Below, one piece after another: positions 19,356 to 29,662 of a DNA stretch of 64,000 nucleotides. The stretch comes from Porphyra umbilicalis (taxonomy: Eukaryota > Rhodophyta > Bangiophyceae > Bangiales > Bangiaceae). Location: positions 62,001-126,000 of the forward strand of contig KV918900.1 in the NCBI GenBank assembly GCA_002049455.2, read 5' to 3'. Both the position numbers and the translations under genes were made by a program. Within the stretch, counting starts at the first letter, position 1. The number at the start of each line of letters is the position of its first letter. The notes beneath the pieces are model-generated. The model was not told where the DNA came from and ran no database searches. It was given only the letters and a program-made list of their open reading frames with translations.

Positions 19356-22300
19356 GTGTGCCTCGGTGGATGAGGGGCAGTGCGGTGTATTGAGGGGGGG
19401 AGAGGGGGGGGGACACCGGAGAAGAGGGGAGGGGCAGCACTGGGAAGCCGACGAGTGTGGAGAAGAGGAGGGGGTGGCGGGCACGGGGGGTCGAAGAGAG
19501 CCTCCTTGTTCTGCTTTTTGTGTGTACTGGGGCAAGGGGCAGATGCGACGGAGATGGGGTTGGGTGTGCGAGAGGCAGACACAATTGCCCACCTATGACG
19601 CATGCAGCTCGGCGCCTATGTTTAGTACGCCTTGACACAACACCTCCGACCCCACTGGCAGTCCCTGCTGCACCCGCCCGTCGCCGCCCACGTCACTGGA
19701 CCGAGCGCAAAAAAGACAATGCAACGCTGTGCACGTCTGACGGCGGCACTCGACGCCGGCGCCACCGGCGGCCTTGCCCCCCCCACCCACCTGGCCGGGC
19801 GGGCCCGACCGCCGCCGCGTCCCCGCCCCGTCGGGCGACGGCGCCCCCCCGCACGCGCCGACGCTGACGCGGCAGTCCACCGGCCGCCCGCGGGCGCCCC
19901 GCCCGCGGCCACACGCGCCGCGCGACAGCGCGACGGGCAGCCACGCGCGGCGGGCGCGGCGGCGCCTCGCGCCGCCCCTCGGCGAGCCGTCGGCGGCGGT
20001 GCGGCCGACGGGGTCGGGCGCGCGCACGGGGCGGTGGCGCGTCCGCGGGGGGGGGGGGGGGGCTCCGTGCGCGGCGGCGGCGACGCCGCCGCCCGCGGCG
20101 CGTGCGGGGGCGGCGGGGGCGGCGAGCCGCGCGGCAGCCGCCCCCGCGACGGCGGCGGTCGGTGGCGGCGGCGGCGGCGACGGGGGCCACCGCCGCCGCG
20201 GAGCGGCGGGCGGCCGCGGCCGTCGACCGTGTCCTGGGGAAGCGGAGGGGAGAGCGGCGGTGTAGCTGCCCACACGACGCCGTTGGCGACGGTGACGGTG
20301 GCACGATCACTGCGACGGGAGGCAAGCTGTCCGCAGCGGCAGCGGCGGCGGTCGACGGAGCGCCGAGGCCCCCGGCGGCCGGTCCCTCCTCGCCCCGCGG
20401 CGGTGGTGGCGTGCGTGCGGCGGCGCGCGCCGGTGCCCCGCTCCGCCGCGGCGTGCGAGTGCCACACGGGCGCACACTGCTGCCCGGCGGACGGTACCGG
20501 GGGGCGCCGACACCGCTACCGGTCTTTGGTGGAGGCCGTCCGGCCACCCCCCCCCCGCCCCCCCCATTTTCCCCTCTCCCCTCTTTCTCCTCCTCCCTCG
20601 CCCCCCTTCCCTCTCATACTCGGCGCGCACCTGCCACCGCCGCCGGTGCGTCGTGGGTCCGACGCGGACGCCCCGCGCCGCCGCACCGGGCGCAGTGCCG
20701 TGGCGGCCGCCGCGGTGGCCGCCGACCGCCGTTGCGCCGCCGCGTGGGGCGCCCGTGCGCCCGCGGACCGGGCACCCGCGCCGCCCACGCGCGGCGCCTG
20801 GGCGGGTCGGGGTCGCGCGCCCCGCACGCACCCCCGGCTCGCGGGGCGTGGCGGGGGCGGGGTTGGGGGTCGTGGGGTCTGCCCCGACTGTCTGTTTTCT
20901 TTTTTTGTTTTCGTGCGGTGACCCCTGCGGGTCGACCGCGTGCCGCGTGACGGGGCCGCGTGGGGGTGCCCAGAGGGGCCCCTGACCGGCCGTCAGCACG
21001 CGCAGCAAGGGTGGGCCCCTTGCTTGCCACACGAGTGCCACGCGGGCAGGGGGACTGCGGGCGAAAAAGAGGTGAGGGGGGCAGCGCCGACAAGCGGAGC
21101 AGCAGCCACCGCCGGGGCGATGTGCGGCGTGCACGTGCGACGACCAGACACGTACCGAAACGGCAGAGGGAGAAGGGGGGAAGAAGGAGGGGAGAAAGGA
21201 GGGCGGAGAGGGAGCTCACCGCCTGGTCCGCATGCGACACGGACAGCCGCGGCAGTCGGTCGCGTCGGTGGCAGCGGTCTCGGCTTTGCGACAAGGGGTG
21301 GGCCACCGCGGTCGAGACGGCGCACGTGGGAAGGCGCTGTCGAGATTGCAGCAGGGCCACGCAAAGCGCGCAGCCGCCTGCTGCGCCGAAAAAAAGAAAG
21401 CGCTTACAGGGGCTGGTCCCGTGCGGTGGCGACGGCTGGCGCTTCTCCAGACAACCGGCGACGGCGGTGCGTCGGTGCCCTGTGGCGGACCACCGCCACT
21501 GTCAACGACACGCCCGCCTGACCCGAGCGCGCGCCACCGTGTGGCGCAGCGCCGCGGCCGCACTGGCAGGGGCCGCGGTATGCTGTCGGGAGGCGCCCTG
21601 GAAAAGGTCGGGGGCCAACCAGTGACAGTGGCTGTCGTCGCCAGCAGTGCGTATCTCGCTGCGTCATGGTCAGACACGCCCCTCGAGGACGCAGTTTTTT
21701 CTTTTTGCATGATGGTGCACTGAGAAGTTCGGCAATGAATGAGGAGCCTCAAGCTCGCCAAGGGCCCCCCGTCGGCGACGCCCGGGCAGACCTGCCCGAT
21801 CGCTGTGTGTCGTACAGTACATACACACTGGGTCGCAGCCGCTGACAGTTGCCGCTGGCGGGTGTGCCGGCAAGGTGCTCCTCTGTGATCGTCAGCCCAC
21901 CACGCCATGACCGCCACCCATCCGCCGGCCCATCATCTTCTCGCGTATGCTGACGCCAGGCGACGGGGAAACAAAGAGGACAGCAATGATAGCAGAGAGT
22001 TACTCAGACACGGCGAACGGGCGCTGCTGGGACCCGACGGCTGTCGACTGCCCCAAGCCGGCGAACGGGAACGTTCCAGACAGCGCCACTGTGAGGTGAC
22101 GCTAGCCACTGGGGACTGTGGAACACACTCAAACGGCCACATCCCGGCAGTCGACATTGTTCCGCTTTGGCATAAGTGAGCCAGCCTCGCGATAGGGACT
22201 CGCCCACCGTCTTGGCCCCCCTACCTTCTTGCTCGCCCGCTCGCCCCCACCTGTCCAACGCAGAGGCCTCGGAGCACCTAGCCCATCCGGACCACACCGG

Positions 22301-22356
22301 CCAACGCCACAGCGTGCCGCCCCACCGCGGCTTCCGCGCCCTGCTGCGGGAGCGTT
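19356..22356. other. GC-rich low-complexity region, no confident gene
   Basis: Long open frames exist on both strands (for example plus 19632-20921 and minus 20467-19622) but conflict. Two plus-strand frames, 19632-20047 and 19774-20265, have clean GC3 and meet at a G run (20048-20062). A broken plus-strand gene is therefore possible here, with composition but no motif to support it. Beyond 21400 the DNA is mixed and nothing is recognisable. Confidence 0.3.
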
Positions 22357-23357
22357 ATGGACCTCCAAGTACGACGCCTTCCACTGAGGCGGGCACCCCT
22401 CCCCCTCTCTCAACCTGTGGTCTCGTGGACGCCTACCAACCCCGCCGTCACCATTGACGGCGTGACGACGCGCGACTACGCCCTCCACTACGCGTGCTCG
22501 CTCCCGTTTGTCGACCGATGCTGGGACAGCCTGGCCGAGGAATCCCCCTCGTTTTACCTCACGTACGCCCTACAGGTGGCCATGGAGGCCGAAGGGCGGG
22601 ATCTGCTGGCCACCGCCACCGTGAAGGCGCTGCACTATGAGCTCGCTGCCCTGGACGACCTGGTACCCCGCAGAGGACCTTCCATGCCGCCCGTGTTTCC
22701 CTACGAGGCCGCCCTCTCGTTGACCGTGTCCAGCGACCCTGCGACGGTCGTTGCGCTCGGCCCGATGGCGGGGGTGACCGCCCGCCCCGTGCCAGTGGCG
22801 CTGACGCGCCACACAGAGCGGGGGAAGGCCACCTCCCTGACCGCGAAAGCGACGTGCGCCGGCGGCGCGTCGACGCCACCGACCATTGGCGGCACGGTTG
22901 GCTACGCCCGGGAGGGCACGGCTGGGGCGACCACCGACGAGCAGCTGGCGCTCTCTGTGAGCCCGTGGACGTGGGCGCACTCTGCCGCCCGCCCGCGCCA
23001 CGGCGTTTGCTTGTGGAACCTCGCGTCGTGGGAGGACCGGACACCCTTTGATTTGGTGACGGCGCGGGACCCGCACAAACGGCTGCCACGGGGCGTGGAC
23101 CGCCGCGTCGGCATGATTGAGGGGGACGGCTCGGCCTCGCGGTGGAGGATCACCCCTCTTTCCCCGCGGTCTGGGGGGGGGAGGGGGGCTCCTCCCCCCC
23201 CGCCCCTCTTGACGTGTCCGTCACGGCGGCGGTCGAGCCAAAGCTGGTCCTGCGGCAGCTGCCGCGCCGCCGATGGGGGTGGGGGCAGGTGCGCGCGACG
23301 ACATGGGCGCCCGGGTGCGTGCCGAACCAGGAGACGGCGCGGCTGACCGGGCTCTGA
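22357..23357 (+). CDS. Orphan protein, frame broken at a G/C-run cluster
   Basis: From ATG 22357 the frame encodes a normal-complexity protein of about 265 residues. It includes DYALHYACSLPFVDRCWDSL, SPSFYLTYALQVAMEAEGRD and HGVCLWNLASWEDRTPFDLV. Around 23171-23205 (G9, G6 and C8 runs) it turns into junk, while the frame open at 23142-23357 takes over with DVSVTAAVEPKLVLRQLP and ends TGA at 23357. I read this as one gene of about 330 residues with a homopolymer frameshift. The true N-terminus may lie upstream, where another frame carries FRALLRERYGPPS. No family is recognised. Mixed hydrophobic and beta-rich composition and a Trp-rich C-terminal half suggest a soluble folded protein. Confidence 0.55.
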
Positions 23358-23663
23358 CCAGCGGGCGCCGTGCAGAGGCCGGTGGGAGTGTGTCGATGGC
23401 CCGTGGAAGACGTCGTGCCTTGGACGGCGCCATAAGCAGAGGGGGAGAGCACCGGCGTGGCCGTGGTACGGCCTTTTTTATCGGGCCTGTCAGTCGGCCG
23501 GTCCGTCCGTGCGGGACCATCTCTGACAGAGCAATGGTGCGGGTGTCAGTGTGCGGCAGGTGACGAGTGTTTTCCATTTTTGCACAGTGGGGAAGGCCCG
23601 CCACCGAGGGTATCCCTTCCAAGAGAAACCTTACCAAGACCATGATTCTTTTCCCTCTCCCCT

Positions 23664-23810
23664 ATGAACACGTACGACTGGACCACCTGCGCGCGGGAGC
23701 TCCAACGTCAGGATGACTGCGCCGTGCAGATGATTGCGCGGTTGCCCGCAAGCTCGATCCTGCTCGAGTGCCTGACCAACACCGCCGGTGCGCACACGCC
23801 CCACCTCTGA
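23664..23810 (+). CDS. Small open frame, 48 residues
   Basis: ATG 23664 to TGA 23808-23810 encodes a balanced peptide (starting MNTYDWTTCARELQRQDD, with ARLPASSILLECL) that looks unlike the low-complexity DNA around it. It could be a small protein or a surviving exon of a larger gene. The evidence is composition only. Confidence 0.3.
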   Translation: MNTYDWTTCARELQRQDDCAVQMIARLPASSILLECLTNTAGAHTPHL

Positions 23811-25459
23811 CGGACGTGCTGCCGTCCGTGGGCGGTGCCGCGTGCGCACGGCAGCTCCCCCCGGGTGCCCGCGGCGCCCAGTGGCAACAGCCGTCGGCGC
23901 CACTGGCGGTGCGGCCCCGCGCCGCCTTCCCCCCCCGCCCTCCCCCCCCCCGCCTGCTGCATGGCGGTGCGGCCGGCTGGCGCCCCGACCCCCCACCGCA
24001 CGGCGTCGGCACGGCGACCGCGTGGCCGCCGTCGGCGCGGTTGCGCCGCGCCCCGCCGCCGGTCGCGCGGCTGCGCCGCCGCGGCGGGCACGCCGTGCTG
24101 AAATAGGGGCGCAGGGGGGGGGGGAAACGCCGCCCTCCCGGCAGTGACGGGGAGGGTGCCGTGACGACCGCGGGGGTGTCGGCAGTCGGTCGGCCGGCGG
24201 GCCGCACATGGGGTCGCGCCCTCGGATTGCTGTGTGCGGGAGGGGGCGGCGGGGGTGCGCGAGCAACGGGGGGAGACGTGGTGGGGTCGGCCACAGGGGA
24301 GCTCCTCGTCCGCGCCATTTCCCCCTATTCCCCTTTGGCGCTGAACCCTGTGTCGCGCGCGGGCGCCGCGGAGGGGTGGTGGCGCTGGCGCTCGCCGCGG
24401 TGCCCCCGCGCGCCCCGCCGCCCGCCCCGCGCCGACCACCCCCCGGCCGAGCCGTGGACGACCGCCGACAGAGGGGCGCAGCGGCTCTGCCCACACAAAC
24501 GGCGCCCGCCCCCCCCCCCCCGCGCGTCCGTAGCCGCCGCGCGCGCGGGGGGGAGGGGGGGTGTCCCCCCGCCACCGCGCCCCCGCCCGCCACGGTGCGG
24601 CCGCACGCGCCCGTGGGGCCCGCGCGGGGTGCCGCCGCGGCCGCGCGCGCCAACCACCCGCCCCCCGACGACGCTGCGGCGGGCGCGTCGATGGCCGTCG
24701 GCGCGGGCGGCGGGCCGCCGCCGCCGCCGCCGCGGCGGCGGGGGGGGCGGCTCCCCCCCGCCGCCCGGCGCGGCCGCCGCCGCGTCGCGGCGGCGGCGCG
24801 TGCGTCACGTGGCGGCGGGGCGACCGTCGGTGCCGGCGGGGGGCGGGCGTGCCGACCGCGGCGGCGGTGTCGCTGCCGCGGTCGACGAGCGGGGGTGGGG
24901 GCGGCGGCGGCGGGGGGGGGGCGGCGGCGGCGGCTGCGGCAGCGTCGACCGCGACCGCGTCGACGGCCGTGGCGGCGGCGGCGGCCGCAGATGGCTTGGC
25001 GGGGCAGGGGCGGCGGGAACTCGCGCGCGCGGTGGGGGACGCTGCCGGCAGCGTCAGCCGCCTGCAGGGCGTCGCCGCAGTGGGCAACAGGCGGCGGCAG
25101 AACCGTCTGCGCAGCGGCGCCGGGCGCCACTGGCCCCATTCAAGGCGCCCATGCAACCAATCGATGCCGTCCCCCGCGTCCGTACGGGCGTGCCCCTCGA
25201 CCCGGGCGCGTCTTTAAAAAAACAGAGAAAGAGCGAGGAGGCGCGGCCACACACACGGAGAGCAAAAGACAAACAGAAATGGTACAAGCATGACGCGTGG
25301 CGACGCGGAAGACGGCAGCGTCGGGTGCGATGGGGGGACCAAAACCAGCACCGGGTGTCTCGTGCGCGGCGACTGGCCACCCCTCGCTGTTCTCGACGCG
25401 TTGGCAGTCGCGGTGGCGGCAGCGCGTGACGGGGCTCTCACCACGCCGCCCCAACCCTC
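23811..25459. other. GC-rich low-complexity region with a possible broken plus-strand gene
   Basis: Frames are open on both strands because stops are rare at this GC content. The most protein-like pieces are plus-strand: 24320-24720 (with GVVALALAAVPP and ANHPPPDDAAAGASMAVG) and 24847-25217 (with ELARAVGDAAGSVSRLQGVA). They are in different frames separated by G runs (24751-24757, 24914-24921). Minus-strand alternatives exist, so I do not call a gene. A Lys-rich, AT-richer stretch lies at 25212-25290. Confidence 0.3.
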
Positions 25460-26938
25460 TCACTCCATCAGGGCGCTCACAAAGTCGACTGCGGAAGAAA
25501 TCACCCCTTCCACGCCCTCGCACTCCTCCATGATCCCCTCCACTCCACCCACTGCGAACGCCTCTGGGTCCACCTGCTCCATTCCAGCGGCGACTATGTC
25601 GCCGCCACACGCCTCCACGCCACTCTGCTCCAGCTCCAGCAGAGGGGCGGCACCACCGGTGGGGTCCCCGCCCTCCTGGTCGAGCTGCAGCGACGAGTCA
25701 GCCTCGTGCGTGCAAGTCTCACCCGGGTCCTCCGGCTCTAGCGTCGAGATGAAATCGCTGAGGCGCCTCACAGCCTGACCCGCAATGCGGCGCCCCATGT
25801 GGTTCCCGATGCCGCGCAGGGCGCCGTGTCCCCCTGCCGATGCGATCTTCCCCAGCATCGCGGCCGTCGCACCACCAGACGAGATTGAACCCCCCGGCCG
25901 CAAGACGGCCTGCATGGCAGTCGCCATCGCGTTGCTCGGCGGCCGCACACGGGTAGTCAATGCTGCCGTCGGCGCTGCAGGTCCTTGGCCTGCCGGCGCC
26001 ACGCCCGCCCCGGTGGGCGCGGCAGCCACCGCGTAGTAGGCCGGCACCTGCGGCGTCCCCCGCGCTGTTTGTGCCGATGTGACCGCGGCAGTAGCGGGCG
26101 GCTGCATCGCGTCCGCTGCCCCGACAAGCGGAACCCCGCGGGACGCCGGCGGCACGACCGTCGATGCGTTCGGCGGGAGCAACGCCGAACCGATGTGGGC
26201 CGCAGCGGCAGTGGTGTGTGCGGGCAGCCGCGTCGCGTCCGCGTCCCCGGCCGTCGGAAACGCGTAGGGCGCCGGTGGCACGACCATCGGTGCGTTCGGC
26301 GCGGACAATGCCGGGGCGGTGGGGGCCGCAGCGGCTGTGGTGTGTGCGGGTAGCCGCATCGCGTCCGCGTCCCCGGCTGTCGGAAACGCGTAGGGCGCCG
26401 GCGGCACGACCGTTGATGCGCTCGGCACGGGCCACGCGGGGGCGGCAGTAGCCGGAGCGTTTGCGGGCAGCCGCGTCGCGGCCGCTGCCTCAACCGGTGG
26501 AAAATCGTAGGGCGCCGGCGGCACGACCATTGATGCGTTTGGCGGGGGCCGCGCCGCGGCGGTGGCGCCGGCATGCGGCGGGGCGCTGTAGCTCGCCGCG
26601 GGCGCCGCACGGTACCCGTCAGCCAACGGCTTGGGGGCCACCGCGGGCGCCGCCAATGCCGACCTCGTGGCGTCCGACGCCGCGACGGGGTGCGGGCCGG
26701 TACGAGTGGCTCCGCCACTGCCACCGCTGCGGGTACCATGGTAGCCACCACCCGCGACTAACGTGACGGGAACGCCAGAGGCATTGTAGCCCCGCAAGCC
26801 GCTAGCTGCGCCATTGTCGACGCTGCCGGCCGTGACGGGCAGTGGGGCAGGCGGGGCTTGGGGCCTCACGCTGGGCGCGGATAACACAACCACAGGCGGC
26901 TGCAGCGCGTTGACCAAGCGTTTGGTCCAGCGGCCCAT
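25460..26938 (-). CDS. Pro/Ala-rich protein with about four 42-residue repeats
   Basis: An intact frame of 492 residues from ATG 26938 to TGA 25460. After a short basic start (MGRWTKRLVNALQPP) and a Gly/Ala-rich part come about four repeats. Their core reads VVPPAPYAFPTAGDADA and then RLPAHTTAAAAP (residues about 135-290). The C-terminal third differs: a helical basic stretch (GRRIAGQAVRRLSDFIS) followed by an acidic tail rich in Glu and Gly that ends SAVDFVSALME. The repeats are nearly identical at DNA level, so they expanded recently. No family is recognised. The PPAPY-type repeats could be WW- or SH3-binding or structural, but that is speculative. Confidence 0.65.
   Translation of the reverse strand: MGRWTKRLVNALQPPVVVLSAPSVRPQAPPAPLPVTAGSVDNGAASGLRGYNASGVPVTLVAGGGYHGTRSGGSGGATRTGPHPVAASDATRSALAAPAVAPKPLADGYRAAPAASYSAPPHAGATAAARPPPNASMVVPPAPYDFPPVEAAAATRLPANAPATAAPAWPVPSASTVVPPAPYAFPTAGDADAMRLPAHTTAAAAPTAPALSAPNAPMVVPPAPYAFPTAGDADATRLPAHTTAAAAHIGSALLPPNASTVVPPASRGVPLVGAADAMQPPATAAVTSAQTARGTPQVPAYYAVAAAPTGAGVAPAGQGPAAPTAALTTRVRPPSNAMATAMQAVLRPGGSISSGGATAAMLGKIASAGGHGALRGIGNHMGRRIAGQAVRRLSDFISTLEPEDPGETCTHEADSSLQLDQEGGDPTGGAAPLLELEQSGVEACGGDIVAAGMEQVDPEAFAVGGVEGIMEECEGVEGVISSAVDFVSALME
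26090..26545. repeat. In-frame tandem repeat, period 126 bp
   Basis: The repeat start GGCACGACC recurs at 26151, 26277, 26403 and 26520. That is two full 126-bp steps and one shortened by nine bases, all multiples of three. It encodes the Pro-rich repeats of the minus-strand gene. Confidence 0.8.
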
Positions 26939-27690
26939 GGCGGCAACGGAAGCAGGCGCAAGGTGGATCGTCCTATGAGGGAGGTTCGGAGACGGTGTTA
27001 GGTGGGAGGGTGGGGGACGGTGTTGTGAGGGAGCGGGGATGGCTCGACGCGACGGCCGAACAGAGTAGGGCGAGAGCCACGCGATAAAGAAGGGTTGGCT
27101 GCAGTGGTGGCCTAAGCAGAGCAGTGAACAGGTGGCGACCTCGGCACACCAACTGGGTACAGCCGATCACCAGCGCTCGTGCCGCTGTGGGGCGCTGCGT
27201 GCGGAACTACGCCGAGCACGCCCGCACGGGCGTGCTCCCAGTCGCCAGCGTGCGCAGTGCGTGCGCGCCCGTGGCGCCCAGCGTGCGCGGGACCTACGTT
27301 GCCCCCCCCATCAAGCGACACCCACCGCCGCGCCTGTACCCGTTCACCGGCGCTGCCCAGGGACCCAGGGACCAGCAACAATGAAAAAGTGTCAGGACTT
27401 GATCGCCTCCCTTGACCTTGACACTGACACGAGGCGCACTCTGTCTGATCTGCCCAATGATCCATCCTCGATCAAACCTCGCTGTCGCCGCTCTCATTCT
27501 GTGGCCAACCGATCCAGTGACGATGAGAACACTGTCACGAGTGTTGCCTGACCCGTTCGTGTACAGTACGTAGTCGCCGCGGACCACGGCTCATCATGCA
27601 CCAAGACCGGTGGACGGGGTACTGGGTGACAGGGACTGTCATGGTGGCTATTTTTGCAGTGCAAGAGCTGGCTCCACTATGAGCAGCAGC
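26939..27690. other. Intergenic, 5' flank of the repeat-protein gene
   Basis: No convincing gene. Mixed composition; the promoter of the minus-strand gene should lie in its first few hundred bases. Confidence 0.4.
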
Positions 27691-27692
27691 TA

Positions 27693-27841
27693 CAGCCGTT
27701 CTCCCAAAAATCCCGCACTCCAACAGTTGCAAAAGAGTTCCCAATCGGCCTCTACGACCCCGCAGAGGCCGCTTTGGAACTATTAAATAGTTACAAAATT
27801 TTTGTAACAGCTGGAGTGCGGGATTTTTCGGAGAACGGCTG
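27693..27841. mobile_element. Tc1/mariner-type MITE, 149 bp, TA target sites
   Basis: Terminal inverted repeats start CAGCCGTTCTCC and continue with AAAAATCCCGCACTCCA. The right arm is the inverse with few mismatches. A TA dinucleotide flanks each end (27691-27692 and 27842-27843), the target duplication expected of Tc1/mariner elements. There is no coding capacity. The interior pairs too, so the whole element can fold back. Confidence 0.85.
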
Positions 27842-27843
27842 TA

Positions 27844-28308
27844 CAATCAAAGAACTGGCGTCCGAATTGCAGCAAGGCACCCGACATGGCGCCACCCACG
27901 GCCCCCCTCGCAGTGCTGGCCCCCAGCGGTGTCGCAAATGTTGACACGGACTACCCCAGCGGCGTCACGGCGTCGTCTGGCTGCGGCCCCACAGGTGGGG
28001 AGCGTCGCCCCTACCGCCGCACGGCTGGCCGGCCGCCCTCGCGGGGTGCCGCGCCACGGCGCAACGGTCCACCGGCCGCCGGCGGGGACGCCCCTCCTCA
28101 ACCCATCTTCGACGCGCCGCGCCGCAGCAGCGCTGGCCAGCATGGCCTTGGGCAGGGGGGGGTGGGCAGTGGGGCGGAGAGGAGAGGAGCGAGGGGAGGA
28201 AGGGTGCTGTCGGATATCCGACGCCCATTCCTGCCACTGCAACGCAGTACAGGCCCAAGTACTCCTAATGCCGCTTATTTTCACAAGGTGAAAGCTGGCA
28301 GATTGAAT
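27844..28308. other. Spacer between two MITEs
   Basis: GC-rich with an open frame on each strand but no recognisable protein. Confidence 0.4.
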
Positions 28309-28310
28309 TA

Positions 28311-28714
28311 CAGTGCGTTCTCGTTACAAGAGAATCGTCTACAAGGGAATACAGTCAATCCTCGATGATGGCCCACCCCTACGGCACGAATTGCACCTGC
28401 CAGCACTATTGCCACAGCCAGTTTTGAAGGCTACTTCATCAACAATCGTGACAAGAAGCTGCCCTCCTGATGCGATCAATGCAGGTCGGTCTCTGAAATG
28501 GTGCTCAGAGCCTTGCGCGACGTGAGAATGTGCCTTGATCGCCTCTCTGGGGGCGATCGTCGGTCGACTCGTTAAAGGCCCACCTGGGCCTATACCGGGT
28601 GTGACAAGGTCGGGGATTGACTGTATGGGTCGCGAGTCTCCCATTCCAGTCCGTGCAGGCCACTTTTATTCATATTGAGCTGAATCAGCTGTCTCTTGTA
28701 ACGAGAACGCGCTG
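28311..28714. mobile_element. Second TA-flanked MITE, 404 bp
   Basis: Ends are CAGTGCGTTCTCGTTACAAG followed by AGA, inverted at 28690-28714 with one mismatch. TA is present at 28309-28310 and 28715-28716. Inner inverted copies of ATACAGTCAATCC (near 28359 and 28612) form a second, subterminal pair. It differs in sequence from the 149-bp element but shares the CAG start and TA target. Confidence 0.8.
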
Positions 28715-29177
28715 TACTGACGATCATTTCATGTCACATTAAATCCTCTTCTTGCATGTGGTTCCATAGTTTGATTCCAGTGGCCACTGCCACTCAGAAT
28801 GATTGAATCGCATAAATAGGTCCGCCATGAAAGCCCGATATGTAAAATCGTCGTTGATTGAAAGCATAGACAGGAGAGCATTGGCAAGTAGGGCGTGGGT
28901 CCTAAATGTGTGTAGAATGTGGGTCGCCGACCCACGCCGGGTATACCCACATCTTACCCACATTCAGCGTCGGCAAGTGCCCAAATACCGGTTGAGACGA
29001 TTTAAGATCTCCATATCTGCTGCGACGGCACGACAGCCACCTCCGTGCAATCGCCGTCTTTCATCTGACCTGGCCTCCACCACAAGCACGACCACCCCAC
29101 CCCCTCGAGCACCCTAGTCACCGGCACCTCACTCCGCCATCAACTCCACATCACCCAACCCTGCTCTATCTCATGCC

Positions 29178-29429
29178 ATGGTGACCCAGAAGGACAGGGC
29201 CATCGGTGTCTTGCGTCGCCGACGGGCGCGCCTGCGTCGGATGGTGCGCGCTCACTGTGTACATGACCACGACCTCTTCGACATGCATCACGCCGCGCGG
29301 GTGTATCTGCAAGTGGGGGCTCTCATTCGGCGGTCTGCGTCTCGAGCCAGTTGCGTTGGAGAAGCGTCGTTCAACGTAAACGTGTTTTCTTCCCTAGTGT
29401 CCATCATACTGCTCCCGAGGCTCAAATGA
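29178..29429 (+). pseudogene. Possible N-terminal part of the Harbinger transposase
   Basis: An ATG-initiated frame of 83 residues, basic and Arg-rich (MVTQKDRAIGVLRRRRARLR), immediately upstream of the transposase body. It ends at the first of four palindromic GAGGCTCAAATGAGCCTC copies. It could be the first coding segment, separated from the rest by an intron or an insertion. It has no diagnostic motif of its own. Confidence 0.35.
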
Positions 29430-29662
29430 GCCTCAGATGAGGCTCAAATGAGGCTCCCTCTCATATGGCCTGGAAATGCGGCCTTTTTGGGGTGTCTGGG
29501 GCACCCCCTCCGAGTTTTCATCGTACACAGCCGCCGAGTTCGCCCATAGGTAAGTGGTCTGCGCTGAGTCCAGATCTATTCTCAGAAAGAGCAGCCGAGG
29601 CCGGAACCTGGTCACAGAGAGGCATAAAAAATAGGCTCAAATGAGCCTGAGAGGCTCAAATG
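29412..29662. repeat. Cluster of 18-bp palindromes, probable small insertion
   Basis: GAGGCTCAAATGAGCCTC or a close variant occurs twice at 29416-29454 and twice at 29632-29664, bracketing about 180 AT-richer bases. The arrangement looks like a small foldback insertion within the transposase gene. Confidence 0.5.

Noticed and set aside
23631-25156. Large minus-strand frames of 482 and 502 residues
   Set aside because: Pro/Arg/Ala-rich and unrecognised; they exist because stops are rare at this GC content, and the plus strand is equally open.
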